Positions 47,794-57,186 of a stretch of 64,000 nucleotides of DNA are shown piece by piece. Both the position numbers and the translations under genes were made by a program. The notes below the pieces were generated by a model. It was not told where the DNA came from and did no database searches. It worked only from the letters and a program-made list of their open reading frames with translations. Position 1 is the first letter of the stretch. Every line of letters begins with the position of its first letter. Source of the DNA: JAMXLO01 sp963719805 (GTDB lineage: Bacteria > Pseudomonadota > Alphaproteobacteria > Acetobacterales > Acetobacteraceae); contig CAVRDF010000008.1 of assembly GCA_963719805.1 (NCBI GenBank), forward strand, positions 744,001-808,000, given 5' to 3'.

Positions 47794-48663
47794 TCAGCGC
47801 AACTTCTGACTCAACGCGTCACGCAGCCCATCGCCTAGAACATTGAACGCCAGCACGGTGACAAAGATCGCCAAACCGGGAAACAACGTCAGCCAATCCG
47901 CGACGCCGAGATAGCTGCGTCCATCGGCCAGCATCGCGCCCCATTCGGGGCTGGGTGGCTGCGCACCCAACCCAAGGAAGCTCAGGCTGGCAGCGGTGAG
48001 GATATTGTTCCCCAACCGAAGCGACGCATTGATGATCACACCGGGCATCGTGCCAGGCAGGATATGCACCGTCACCAGTTTGAGGCGGGAGACGCCGATG
48101 CTGCGCGCCGCCTGGACATAGACCGCCTGCTTCAAGGCGAGCGTGTCGCCCCGCACCAGCCGCGCGAACGCCGGCACGCCGAACACGGCAGTGGCCCAGA
48201 TCACGTTGGAAATGCCAGGTCCCAGCACCGCCACCACAGCGAGCGCCAGCAACAGTCCGGGAAACGCGAACAGGACGTCGGCGCCACGCATGATCAGGCT
48301 ATCGACCCAGCCGCCGAAGAACCCGCTGACAAGCCCGAGTGCCACGCCCACCACGCCGCCGACAATGACGGAAATGAAGCCAACGGAAAGCGAGATGCGG
48401 CCGCCCCAGATAACCCGGCTGAGTATATCGCGGCCATAACTGTCAGTGCCGAACAGGTGCGCGATCGAGGGTCCCGCCAGCACGTTGTCGTAGTCAGGGG
48501 TCGAGGGATCGTATGGCGCGATCAGAGGTGCGGCGATCGCGGCGAGAATGATCAAAAGCAGGATCACCCCGGCAACCAGAGCGACATGCTTGCGGCGGAA
48601 CCGCCGCCAGAACTCGGCGAGCGGACTGTCGATCCGCGCGGTTACGACTGTAGATACGCTCAT
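47794..48663 (-). CDS. gsiD: peptide/glutathione ABC transporter permease (DppC/GsiD type)
   Basis: A 289-residue inner-membrane permease with six predicted segments, an N-terminal OppC_N helix (FRRKHVALVAGVILLL) and the BPD permease loop (GVPAFARLVRGDTLALKQAVYVQAARSIG). Final gene of a four-gene importer; its ATG overlaps the stop of the preceding permease gene by 4 bases. Gene order ATPase - binding protein - permease B - permease C equals gsiABCD of E. coli, but peptide, nickel or opine substrates are equally possible. Confidence 0.85.
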   Translation of the reverse strand: MSVSTVVTARIDSPLAEFWRRFRRKHVALVAGVILLLIILAAIAAPLIAPYDPSTPDYDNVLAGPSIAHLFGTDSYGRDILSRVIWGGRISLSVGFISVIVGGVVGVALGLVSGFFGGWVDSLIMRGADVLFAFPGLLLALAVVAVLGPGISNVIWATAVFGVPAFARLVRGDTLALKQAVYVQAARSIGVSRLKLVTVHILPGTMPGVIINASLRLGNNILTAASLSFLGLGAQPPSPEWGAMLADGRSYLGVADWLTLFPGLAIFVTVLAFNVLGDGLRDALSQKLR

Positions 48664-49580
48664 CGCAAGCGGATCTCCGGGTTCACGACGGCGTAGAGTA
48701 GATCGACCGCAAGATTGATCAGGATGAACTCCAGCGAGAAAAGCAGGATCTCTGCCTGGATCACCGGGTAGTCACGATAGCTGATCGAATCGACCAGCAG
48801 GCGTCCAAGACCTGGCCAGGCGAATACTGTCTCCACAACGACAGCACCGCCGAGCAGAAAGCCGAACTGCAGGCCGGTCATGGTGATCACCGGGATCAGC
48901 GCGTTGCGCAGCGTGTGGGTCCACACCACGCGCCGCTCCGGCAATCCCTTGGCGCGTGCGGTGCGTACATAGTCCTCGGATGCGACTTCAACGTAAGCCG
49001 AACGGGTGAAGCGTGCCAGGACCGCGGCGACGCCGAGGCCAAGTGTGAATGAGGGCAGCACGAGGCTGGCCGGCAATTCATAACCACCGGTCGGCAGCCA
49101 GCCGAGGCGGACGGAGAACAGATCGATCAGCAGCAGCCCAAGCCAGAACGGCGGAAAGGACAAACCGGACACGGCAAGGACCATGCCGCCCTGATCCTCC
49201 CATCGCCCGCGCCGCACGCCCGACAGGACGCCGATACCCATGCCGGCCACGATCGCCCAGACCATCGCGGCGAGCGTCAGCCACAACGTCGGCATGAATC
49301 GCTGGCCGATCTCGTAAGCGACAGGCTGCCGCGTGCGGCTGGAGCGGCCGAGATTGCCGCGGAAGATATCCCCCACGTATCGGGCGTATTGCCAGTAGAT
49401 TGGCCGGTCGAGGCCGAGATCCTGCCGCACCGTCTGGACATCGGCTTCAGATGCGTCTGGTCCCGCGACGAGCCTCGCCGGGTCGCCCGGCAGCAGCCGG
49501 ACGAACCCGAACACGAGAATGGACACGGCGATCAGCACCGGAAGCGTGCCGACGAGCCGGCGCAGGAAATAGGCGAGCAC
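48660..49580 (-). CDS. gsiC: peptide/glutathione ABC transporter permease (DppB/GsiC type)
   Basis: A 306-residue permease of the DppB family: N-terminal LRRLVGTLPVLIAVSILVF with the downstream DPARLVAGPDAS segment, and the EAA-like loop SAYVEVASEDYVRTARAKGLPERRV. It forms the channel with the next gene, which its end overlaps by 4 bases. It starts 9 bases after the binding-protein gene stop, all consistent with one operon. Confidence 0.9.
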   Translation of the reverse strand: MLAYFLRRLVGTLPVLIAVSILVFGFVRLLPGDPARLVAGPDASEADVQTVRQDLGLDRPIYWQYARYVGDIFRGNLGRSSRTRQPVAYEIGQRFMPTLWLTLAAMVWAIVAGMGIGVLSGVRRGRWEDQGGMVLAVSGLSFPPFWLGLLLIDLFSVRLGWLPTGGYELPASLVLPSFTLGLGVAAVLARFTRSAYVEVASEDYVRTARAKGLPERRVVWTHTLRNALIPVITMTGLQFGFLLGGAVVVETVFAWPGLGRLLVDSISYRDYPVIQAEILLFSLEFILINLAVDLLYAVVNPEIRLR

Positions 49581-49589
49581 CGACGCGGC

Positions 49590-51137
49590 TCAGGCTGTCA
49601 GAGCGGCTTCCTCGATCAATAATCCCCCATCGGGGATCATGTAGAGGCCAGTCAGCTTTTTCGACTGTGCGGACAGGCTCCGATCGACGCCAAGGAAGAT
49701 CCACGGCGCATCGTCCCAGAGACGCTTCTGAGCATCGGCGTACAGCGCGGCGCGCTTCTTCGGATCCGCGGTCGCCAGCGCATCTTCCAAATTCTTATCG
49801 ACGTCCTTGTTGCTGTAGTAACCGACGTTATAGAGCTTGGGTGGAAACGCCTGCGTCCAGAACAGCGGACGCAGACCCCAATCCGCATCGCCGGTCGAAG
49901 ACGACCACGCGCCGGTGTACAACTGAAGCTGGCTGTCCTCCGGCTTCTGCACCGACCAGATCTTTGCATCCAGCAGACCGGCTTCCAGCGGCGTCACTTT
50001 CACCCGGACGCCCACCGCACCGAGCTGTTGTTGCAGGAACTGCATCGCTCGCAGCGAGATCGTGGTCGTGTTGGCCCAGATCTCGGTTTCGAAGCCGTCG
50101 CCGACACCGGCTTGTGACAGCAATTGCTTGGCCTTCGCCGGATCGTACGGCCTTGGCTGCTGTGCCACGTGGAATGCGAGATTCGGCGGGATTGGGGAAT
50201 CAGACGGATCCTCGTAGCCGCTCCACACCACCTTGGCGAATGCGGCCTTGTCCACGGCATAGTTCAGCGCCTGCCGCACGCGCAGATCGCCATAAGGATG
50301 TTTCGTGACATTCATCGCAACGTAGCGCTCATAGATGGAGGGCGCGTTGTTGACGGTGATGTTCGCGTTGTGCTCGACGGCTTTGATCATCTCCGGTGGC
50401 ATTGGATAGATGAATTGCGCTTCGCCCGCCTGAAGCATGGCGAGGCGCGCGCCGTTCTCCGGCACGCTGCGGAAAGTCACGCTGGCAAGCTGCGGCAGGT
50501 TCGGCTTCCAGTACTTGTCGTTCTTCGTCACCTTCAGCGTGTCGGCCGACCAGCTGACGAACTTGAACGGACCGGTGCCGACAGGATTGCGGTTGATGTC
50601 GCGGCCGTATTGCTGGATCGCCTTCGGGCTGATCTGCATGCCAGCCGGATGCGCGATGGTCGGCACGAAGGCGCCGAACGGGTTCTTCAGCACGAACTTC
50701 ACTGACGTCGGATCGACCACCTCGGTGCGATCGATCATCGCGTACAGGCTGGTGCGCTTGAGGTGGTTTGCCGGATTGGTCACGCGATCGAAGTTGGCCT
50801 TCACCGCGGCGGCGTCGAACGGTGCGCCGTCATGGAAGCTGATGCCGGTACGCAGCTTGAAGGTGAACTCGGTTGCATCCTCGGTGGCGGTATAGCTCTC
50901 GGCCAGTACCGGAATCAGGTTCATGTCCTTATCGAAGCCATAGAGGCCCTGCATCATCAGCCGGCAGGCCGACTGGCTCAGCGTGTCGTTCACATCGGCG
51001 GGGTCCAGGCCGGTGAGATTGGTCGGCACACCGACGATAAGTTCGGCATTGGCCGCCGCGCGCACAGGCCCGGCAGCTGTTGCGGCCGCGAGGCCCAGCG
51101 AGCCACCAATGAAGATACGGCGTGGGATCTGCTGCAT
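49590..51137 (-). CDS. gsiB: peptide/glutathione ABC transporter substrate-binding protein (SBP_bac_5)
   Basis: A 515-residue periplasmic binding protein of the DppA/OppA/GsiB family. It has an N-terminal signal (MQQIPRRIFIGGSLGLAAATAAGPVRAAA), then VGVPTNLTGLDPADVND and the family signature around FKLRTGISFHDGAPFDAAAVKANFDR. It captures the solute for the two permeases downstream. It starts 16 bases after the ATPase stop. The sequence does not tell whether the ligand is glutathione, a peptide or something else. Confidence 0.9.
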   Translation of the reverse strand: MQQIPRRIFIGGSLGLAAATAAGPVRAAANAELIVGVPTNLTGLDPADVNDTLSQSACRLMMQGLYGFDKDMNLIPVLAESYTATEDATEFTFKLRTGISFHDGAPFDAAAVKANFDRVTNPANHLKRTSLYAMIDRTEVVDPTSVKFVLKNPFGAFVPTIAHPAGMQISPKAIQQYGRDINRNPVGTGPFKFVSWSADTLKVTKNDKYWKPNLPQLASVTFRSVPENGARLAMLQAGEAQFIYPMPPEMIKAVEHNANITVNNAPSIYERYVAMNVTKHPYGDLRVRQALNYAVDKAAFAKVVWSGYEDPSDSPIPPNLAFHVAQQPRPYDPAKAKQLLSQAGVGDGFETEIWANTTTISLRAMQFLQQQLGAVGVRVKVTPLEAGLLDAKIWSVQKPEDSQLQLYTGAWSSSTGDADWGLRPLFWTQAFPPKLYNVGYYSNKDVDKNLEDALATADPKKRAALYADAQKRLWDDAPWIFLGVDRSLSAQSKKLTGLYMIPDGGLLIEEAALTA

Positions 51138-51153
51138 GGTAATTCCTCCTGGG

Positions 51154-52996
51154 TCAGTACAGGCCGCCGACGTGATGGCGGGCGACGAAATGGTCGGGAC
51201 CGACCTCGACCAGCGGGGCGACGGTGGGCGGGTCGTCCACGCGGCGCAAGGGTGACGGCACCTCGCTGTCGTCCAGCCCGCGATCGTGGCCGCGGCGGCG
51301 CGGATCAGCCACCGGCACCGCGGCCAGCAGCCGCTTGGTATAAGGGTGCTGCGGGTCGCCCATCACGGCCTGACGCGGTCCAATCTCAACGATCTGCCCG
51401 AGATACATCACGGCCACCCGGTGTGCGACGCGCTCCACCACCGCCATGTCGTGCGAGATGAACAGGTAGGCAAGGCCATGCTGTGCCTGCAGTGCCATCA
51501 GCAGGTTCACCACCTGGGCACGGATCGACACGTCGAGCGCGGCGACCGCTTCATCGGCGATGATCAGGCGTGGCTCGCTGGCCAGCGCGCGGGCGATGCA
51601 AACTCGCTGGCGCTGGCCGCCTGAAAGTTCGTGCGGATAACGCGCGGCGAATTCGGCCGGGAGGCCAACCTGTTCGAGCAATGTCCGAACGCGGCGCTCT
51701 ATGTCAGCGCCATGCGCCAAGCGATGCGTGGTGATCGGTTCGGCGATGGAAAAACCGATGGTGAGGCGAGGATCGAGCGAGGCGAACGGATCCTGGAACA
51801 CGTACTGGATGCCGCGGCGCAGCCTTGCCTCGCTGGCAGCGCCGAGCTTTGTCACGTCCTCATCGCCAAGGACGATGTCGCCGGCCTCGGGTTGTTCCAA
51901 CCGGATGATGCTGCGGCCGGTGGTGGATTTGCCGCAGCCGGACTCGCCAACGAGACCGAGCGTTTCCCCGGCGCGGATTTCCAGGCTGACATGTTCCACC
52001 GCGTGGATCAGACCGATTGGACGGCTGAACAGGCCGCCGCCAACCGAGAAGCGGGTGACGAGGCCGCGCACTGACAACACCGGCTCGCTGTTCGGGCGCA
52101 CCGTGTCCTGCGGCGGCGGACTCGGAGCCCGGCGGATCAGGGAATGGCGCCGGCAGCGGCGTGCCAGCAAGCGCGCCGAGCGTAGGGACGGCAGCGAGCA
52201 GCGTACGGGTGTACGGATGCACGGGACGATCGAACAAGGTGAAGACATCGCCTTCCTCGACCTTCTCGCCCTGACGCATCACCACAACGCGGTCGGCGAT
52301 TTCCGCGACGACACCCATGTCGTGGGTGATGAACAGCAAGGCCATGCCAAGCTCTTGCTGCAGGTTGCGCATCAGGCGCAGCACTTGCGCCTGCACGGTG
52401 ACGTCGAGGGCAGTGGTCGGTTCATCCGCGATCAGCAGACGGGGACGGCACGACAGCGCCATCGCGATCATGACCCGCTGGCGCATACCGCCCGACATCT
52501 GGAATGGATAGCGATCGAGCTGACGAGCGGCCTCCGGGATGCGCACGCGTTCCAGCATCCGGCGCGCTTCCTCGCGCGCGGCCTGCCGGTCCATGCCTTG
52601 ATGCAGCTCTATGGCCTCGGCGATCTGGTCACCGACGCGCAGCACCGGATTGAGCGAGGTCATCGGCTCCTGAAACACCATCGCGATCTCGGGGCCGCGC
52701 AGATGGCGCATCGCTTCCGGCGGCTCGCGTGCCAGGTCGCGAACGGCACCCGAGCGGTCGCGAAAACGGATGCTGCCGGCGTCGATCCGGCCGCCGGCAT
52801 GGTCGATCAGCCGGGTGATCGCCAGCGCGGTGACGGATTTGCCCGAGCCGGACTCCCCCACGACCGCGACGGTTTCTCCATCGGCTACCGAGACATCGAG
52901 CCCCTGGACAGCAGTGACGGTTCCGCGATCCGTCGGAAAACGGACGGTAAGGCCGACAATGTCGAGGAGTGGAACAGCAGGGGAACCGGGCGACAC
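51154..52996 (-). pseudogene. gsiA: fused double ATPase of the importer (GsiA-like), frameshifted in the linker
   Basis: Two complete ABC ATPase domains lie in adjacent frames. The first (from ATG 52996) has Walker A GESGSGKS, signature MSGGMRQRVMIAMAL and Walker B LLIADEPT, and ends PYTRTLLAAVP...PAPFPD at about 52136. The second has GESGCGKS, LSGGQRQRVCIARAL and LIIADEAV. Skipping one base near 52138 joins them by a Pro-rich linker into about 613 residues, near E. coli GsiA (623), and the four-gene order is that of gsiABCD. The alternative is two genes, a DppD-like protein running to 51860 and a DppF-like one from GTG 52101 (51154-52101), requiring an implausible long overlap. Confidence 0.75.
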
Positions 52997-53215
52997 AGGA
53001 TGGCAGCATAGGGCGAGACCGGATTGGGGCGAAAGCGTTGCTCCGGGCGCGGATCAGGTTCTCACAATGAATTTTGGCATGAATGACCGCTGCTATCGGC
53101 TAGGAACCGCGCGTTGACGGGGCCGCCTCCCGTCGCTCTCCCCTCCCCGCCCGCGCGGGAATAACCTTTGCCCAGCGCCGGTAGAACACTCGGCAACCCG
53201 CAGCGAGGACAAGCC

Positions 53216-53779
53216 TTGCCCCACGACGATAAACGCCGCCGCTTCGAGCTGCTGGCGCTGCCGCATCTCGACGCGGCGTACAATCTGGCCCGCTGGCTGG
53301 CCGGCAATACGACGGATGCCGAGGACGTGGTGCAGGACGCCTATCTGCGCGCCTATCGCTATTTCGACGCCTTCCAGGGAGGGAATTTCCGCGTGTGGCT
53401 GCTGACCATCGTTCGCAACGCCTTCGTCACCTGGGTGAAGGAGAACCGCTCGGGGCGGATGATGTTCGTGCCCGACACACCGTTGGCGGACAGCGCCGAG
53501 GTCCAGGAAACGATGTGGGGAAGCCCTTCGCGCGATCCCGAGGCGCTGCTGATGGACAGCATCGACAGCAAGACGCTGAGCCGGCTGATGGAGAAGCTGC
53601 CGTCGGAGTATCGCGAAGTGCTGTTGCTGCGCGAGGTCGAGGACCTTGCTTATAAGGAAATCGCCGAGGTCACCGGCGTGCCGATGGGCACGGTGATGTC
53701 GCGCCTGTCACGCGCCCGGCTGGCGTTGCGCAAGCTGTGGCTGGAACAGGCGGAACTGGAGAACGCCGATGGAGTGTGA
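53216..53779 (+). CDS. rpoE: ECF-type RNA polymerase sigma factor
   Basis: A 187-residue group IV sigma factor. Region 2 is visible as YNLARWLAGNTTDAEDVVQDAYLRAYRYF and region 4 as LPSEYREVLLLREVEDLAYKEIAEVTGVPMGTVMSRLSRAR. Start TTG 53216 is chosen because CGAGGAC lies about 8 bases upstream; an earlier in-frame TTG at 53168 would add 16 unconserved residues. The gene overlaps the anti-sigma gene by 11 bases. The regulon cannot be predicted from this window. Confidence 0.9.
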   Translation: MPHDDKRRRFELLALPHLDAAYNLARWLAGNTTDAEDVVQDAYLRAYRYFDAFQGGNFRVWLLTIVRNAFVTWVKENRSGRMMFVPDTPLADSAEVQETMWGSPSRDPEALLMDSIDSKTLSRLMEKLPSEYREVLLLREVEDLAYKEIAEVTGVPMGTVMSRLSRARLALRKLWLEQAELENADGV

Positions 53780-54524
53780 GCGCGCGGGCGGACTGCTGTC
53801 GCCACTGGTGGACAGCGCATTGGGTCCGATCAACCGCTGGCGCGTGCAGCGCCATCTCGCCGGCTGCGATGCCTGCACCGACCGACTGGAGGAGTTGCGT
53901 GCCATGCAGGCGGCGATCCGCACAAAGTTGACCTATCACCGAGCGCCGCCCGGGCTGGCGGCGCGTATCGGCGCTGCGTTGCCGCGCGAAATGGCGCCGT
54001 CTGTTTCGCGGCCGTGGTTCCGGCTGCCGGCATTCGCGGTCGGCGGCGGGGGCTTTGCCGGCGCGTTGGCGGGCGTGGCGCTGACCGTGCTGGTGATGAG
54101 CGGGCAGCAGCAGGGGGAGGTGACGCGGGATGTCATCGGCAGCCACATCCGTTCACTGCAGGCAGAGCACCTGACCGATGTGCTGACCAGCGACCAGCAC
54201 ACGGTGAAGCCGTGGCTGTCGGCGCGACTAGATGTTTCGCCGCCGGTGAAGGAGTTGAAGGATCAGGGGTTCCCGCTGGTTGGCGGCCGCGAGGACTACG
54301 TAGACGGGCATCCGACAGCGGTAGTGGTTTACCGGCACGCCAAGCACGTGATCAATCTGTTCGCCTGGGCTTCGCCAGGGAAGGCGGACGAGGCGTTCGC
54401 CGATAAGTCGCGGCAGGGCTTCAACGTGGTCACCTGGCGGCAAGGCGGCATCAGCTATTACGCGGTGTCGGATGTCGAAGCCGACCAACTGGCCGAGTTC
54501 GCCAGGCTGGTTGCCGGGACGTAA
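53769..54524 (+). CDS. membrane anti-sigma factor, zinc-binding (ChrR/RskA-like)
   Basis: A 251-residue anti-sigma protein. The N-terminal zinc-type domain has His-x3-Cys-x2-Cys (HLAGCDAC), one transmembrane helix lies at about residues 90-110 (FAVGGGGFAGALAGVALTVLVM), and the periplasmic part is about 140 residues. It should hold the ECF sigma inactive until an envelope signal. It overlaps the sigma gene by 11 bases, which ties their production together. It converges with phnE. Confidence 0.9.
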   Translation: MECERAGGLLSPLVDSALGPINRWRVQRHLAGCDACTDRLEELRAMQAAIRTKLTYHRAPPGLAARIGAALPREMAPSVSRPWFRLPAFAVGGGGFAGALAGVALTVLVMSGQQQGEVTRDVIGSHIRSLQAEHLTDVLTSDQHTVKPWLSARLDVSPPVKELKDQGFPLVGGREDYVDGHPTAVVVYRHAKHVINLFAWASPGKADEAFADKSRQGFNVVTWRQGGISYYAVSDVEADQLAEFARLVAGT

Positions 54525-54537
54525 GGTCCAGGTCGCG

Positions 54538-56151
54538 TTATCGCGCCTGCGTGCCCATGATCGCGGCACGCAGACGGCGCGATATCGCGTCGATCACCGC
54601 GACGGCGATCAGCACCAGCAGAATCAGGAATGCCGCCTCGCGCCATTCCAGCACGCGGATCATCTCCGACAGATAGAGCCCGATGCCGCCAGCGCCGACG
54701 ATACCGATGATGGTGGCGGACCGGGTGTTGGATTCGAAGAAATACAGACACTGGCTGGCGAAAACCGGCAGCACCTGCGGCAGAATCCCAAAGCGCATCA
54801 CGGCAAGGCGTCCCCCGCCCACCGCGCGCAGGCCGTCCATCGGGCCCTTGCTGGCGGTCTCGATTGCCTCCGACATCAGTTTGGCGAGCGCGGCCATGTC
54901 GGTCGAGGCAATCGCGAGCGCACCGGCGAATGGTCCCAGGCCGCAAACGTTGATCCAGATCAACGCCCATACCAACGTATCGACGCTGCGCACCGCGTCC
55001 AGGGCACGGCGGGCAAGAAAGTGCAGGACGCGGCTGGTGACCACATTGCGCGCCGCGATGAACCCCAGCGGCAGTGCGAACAGCGCGGCGCAGGCGGTGC
55101 CGAGGAAAGCGATCGCGAGGGTTTCGCCAAGTGCGGCGATGTAGGTGCGGAAATGCTCCAGGCTGCCCGGTGTCGGCGGCAGCATCAGCAGGACAATGTC
55201 GGTCAGGCGGCCGACGCCGGCAAGCAGACGGGCCGGTGTGACGTCGAGAACGTACAGGCCCGCGAGGAACGCCCCCACCGCGCACGCAGCCAAGAAAATG
55301 CCGAAGCGGTTTGTCTGGGATACGGATGCAGCGCCGTTGCTGCCGATATCGAATGCCAGCAGCCGGTGGCGCAGTCGCTCGGAGATCACGTCGAGCAGCA
55401 TGACGCAGGCAACGATCATCAGCAGCATCGCGCTGACGTCGGCGTAGAAGAACTTGCGGATCGCCACCAGCAGATCCGTGCCGATACCGCCGGCGCCGAC
55501 GAAGCCGATAACCGCGGCACCGCGCACGTTCCACTCCAGACGCAGCAGCGCGTAGCTGGCAAAGTGGGACAACACCTGCGGCAGCACGCCGAAGCGGACG
55601 CGCGCGAACCAGGAGCCCCCCGCCCCCGTGACACCCTCCACCGGGCGCATATCGACGCTCTCGACCACTTCGGTGAACAGCTTGCCGAGCGAACCGGCGG
55701 AATGCAGGGTCAGCGCCAGCACGCCGGGCAACGCGCCGAGACCGAACGCAACCACGAAGATCATCGCGAACACGATGTCGGGAACGGTGCGCAGTAGTTC
55801 CAGCACGCGCCGCGTCACCATGCGCAGCACAGCGGATCGGATCAGGTTGCGGCTGGCAAGAAAGCAACCGACGAAAGCAAGCACCGCGCCGCCAAGCGTC
55901 CCGACATAGGCAATCAGCAGCGTCTCACCGAGCAGGCGGGACCAGCGGCGCACGCCCCAGAACCACTCAGCCGGATCGGTCCATACCCGCATACCGGTAT
56001 CGAGCGTGAGCAGCCGGTTGAAATAGCTGGTGAAGTTGCCGAGCTTTGACCAAAAGGTGTGCGGATCGACTTCGGCGCCGTAGGCCGCGATTGCCAATGC
56101 GGCGGCAGTGATGGCGATGGAAAGCGCAAGCTGCCTCCGCCGCGACGCCAC
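54538..56151 (-). CDS. phnE: double-length phosphonate ABC transporter permease (PhnE-PhnE fusion)
   Basis: A 537-residue permease made of two PhnE-like halves (each about 260 residues). Both contain a permease loop with nearly parallel text (FGVLPQVLSHFAS... / FGILPQVLPVFAS...) and the glycine motif GFVGAGGIG / GIVGAGGIG. A single chain can therefore supply both channel halves. The start is uncertain: GTG 56151 is the first start codon, yet the same frame is open and PhnE-like (LPEGQAAALATAYDQ) back to the phnD stop, and a GTGA overlap sits one base out of frame at 56221. A small indel there is possible. Last gene of phnCDE. Confidence 0.8.
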   Translation of the reverse strand: MASRRRQLALSIAITAAALAIAAYGAEVDPHTFWSKLGNFTSYFNRLLTLDTGMRVWTDPAEWFWGVRRWSRLLGETLLIAYVGTLGGAVLAFVGCFLASRNLIRSAVLRMVTRRVLELLRTVPDIVFAMIFVVAFGLGALPGVLALTLHSAGSLGKLFTEVVESVDMRPVEGVTGAGGSWFARVRFGVLPQVLSHFASYALLRLEWNVRGAAVIGFVGAGGIGTDLLVAIRKFFYADVSAMLLMIVACVMLLDVISERLRHRLLAFDIGSNGAASVSQTNRFGIFLAACAVGAFLAGLYVLDVTPARLLAGVGRLTDIVLLMLPPTPGSLEHFRTYIAALGETLAIAFLGTACAALFALPLGFIAARNVVTSRVLHFLARRALDAVRSVDTLVWALIWINVCGLGPFAGALAIASTDMAALAKLMSEAIETASKGPMDGLRAVGGGRLAVMRFGILPQVLPVFASQCLYFFESNTRSATIIGIVGAGGIGLYLSEMIRVLEWREAAFLILLVLIAVAVIDAISRRLRAAIMGTQAR

Positions 56152-56217
56152 CGATTGATCATAGGCGGTGGCGAGCGCGGCAGCCTGCCCCTCGGGAAGT
56201 ACCGAGAACGGCGCGCG

Positions 56218-57147
56218 TCACGCGGCTTTGCGGCGCAACTTATCCACGAATTGGATCAGCTTGATCGTGTCATTGTAGGCGGCGTTATCAGTCGGCTGCC
56301 AAGGCAGGTTCTTGCCGTCGGACAAGCGATCGAACGCCGCCTTGTCGTTCGTTGCCGCGTCCAGCCATGCGGTGCGGATCGCCGCCTTCAAATCATCCGG
56401 CAGGCTGGCCAGCATCGCCGTCGGCGAATTGATGATGAGGTCCGACTTCAGGATGATGCGGAAATCCGACTTCTGCATCGGGCTGCCATCGGCGTTCTTC
56501 AGCATTCCCTTGGTCAGCATACGCGTCAGATTGGAATCGTCGTCTGCGTTCCACCAGTTCGCGCAGACATCGACGGTGCCCCGCGACACGGCGATCACCG
56601 CGTTCTCGTGGCTGCCGGTCACCAGCACTTTGCTGAAGAAGCTCTCGGCCTCGATGCCGTGCTTGTCGAGCGCGTAGAGCGGCATGTTGTAGCCCGAGGT
56701 GGAATTTGGATCGACCAGACCGAGGTTTTTGCCCTTCAGGTCCTCCACCTTCTGATACGGACTGTTGGCACGAACGTAGAACACCGAGTAGTAGCCCTTG
56801 GTGCCATCGCTGTTCACGTCGATCACGAAGGCATCGGTCTGCACACCGGTGACCCGCGCGCGTGCGAAGGACGCCGGGCCGTAATAGCCGATATGGATGT
56901 TGCCGGCGCGCTGGCCTTCGATGACAGCGGCGTAGTCATTGGCAACCCGCAGCGTCACCTTGGTGCCGAGCTGGTGAGAGAGATATTCGGTGAACGGCGT
57001 GTAGCGATCGACCACGCCGGATGCGTTCTCCGCGGGCACGACGGCATAGACCAGCTCGGGATATTGCGACTTCCACGATTGCGCACGCGCGGTATGCGCG
57101 ATGGCGGCGGCGGATAGTCCGGCGAGAAGGGCGCGGCGTTGGATCAT
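56218..57147 (-). CDS. phnD: phosphonate/phosphite ABC transporter substrate-binding protein (PhnD)
   Basis: A 309-residue periplasmic binding protein with signal peptide (MIQRRALLAGLSAAAIAHTARA) and PhnD-family motifs: VPAENASGVVDRYTPFTEYL near the N-terminus, then GYYGPASFARA and VDPNSTSGYNMPLY. Members bind phosphonates, phosphite or hypophosphite, and the sequence alone does not distinguish these. It lies between phnC and phnE on one strand. Confidence 0.9.
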   Translation of the reverse strand: MIQRRALLAGLSAAAIAHTARAQSWKSQYPELVYAVVPAENASGVVDRYTPFTEYLSHQLGTKVTLRVANDYAAVIEGQRAGNIHIGYYGPASFARARVTGVQTDAFVIDVNSDGTKGYYSVFYVRANSPYQKVEDLKGKNLGLVDPNSTSGYNMPLYALDKHGIEAESFFSKVLVTGSHENAVIAVSRGTVDVCANWWNADDDSNLTRMLTKGMLKNADGSPMQKSDFRIILKSDLIINSPTAMLASLPDDLKAAIRTAWLDAATNDKAAFDRLSDGKNLPWQPTDNAAYNDTIKLIQFVDKLRRKAA

Positions 57148-57186
57148 TCTCTGACCTTTCGTTGCTGGGCTGGGAGACGCGAAAAT

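Noticed and set aside
54472..55797. 441-residue plus-strand open frame opposite phnE
   Set aside because: Gln/His/Arg-rich shadow; PhnE on the other strand has clear paired permease motifs.
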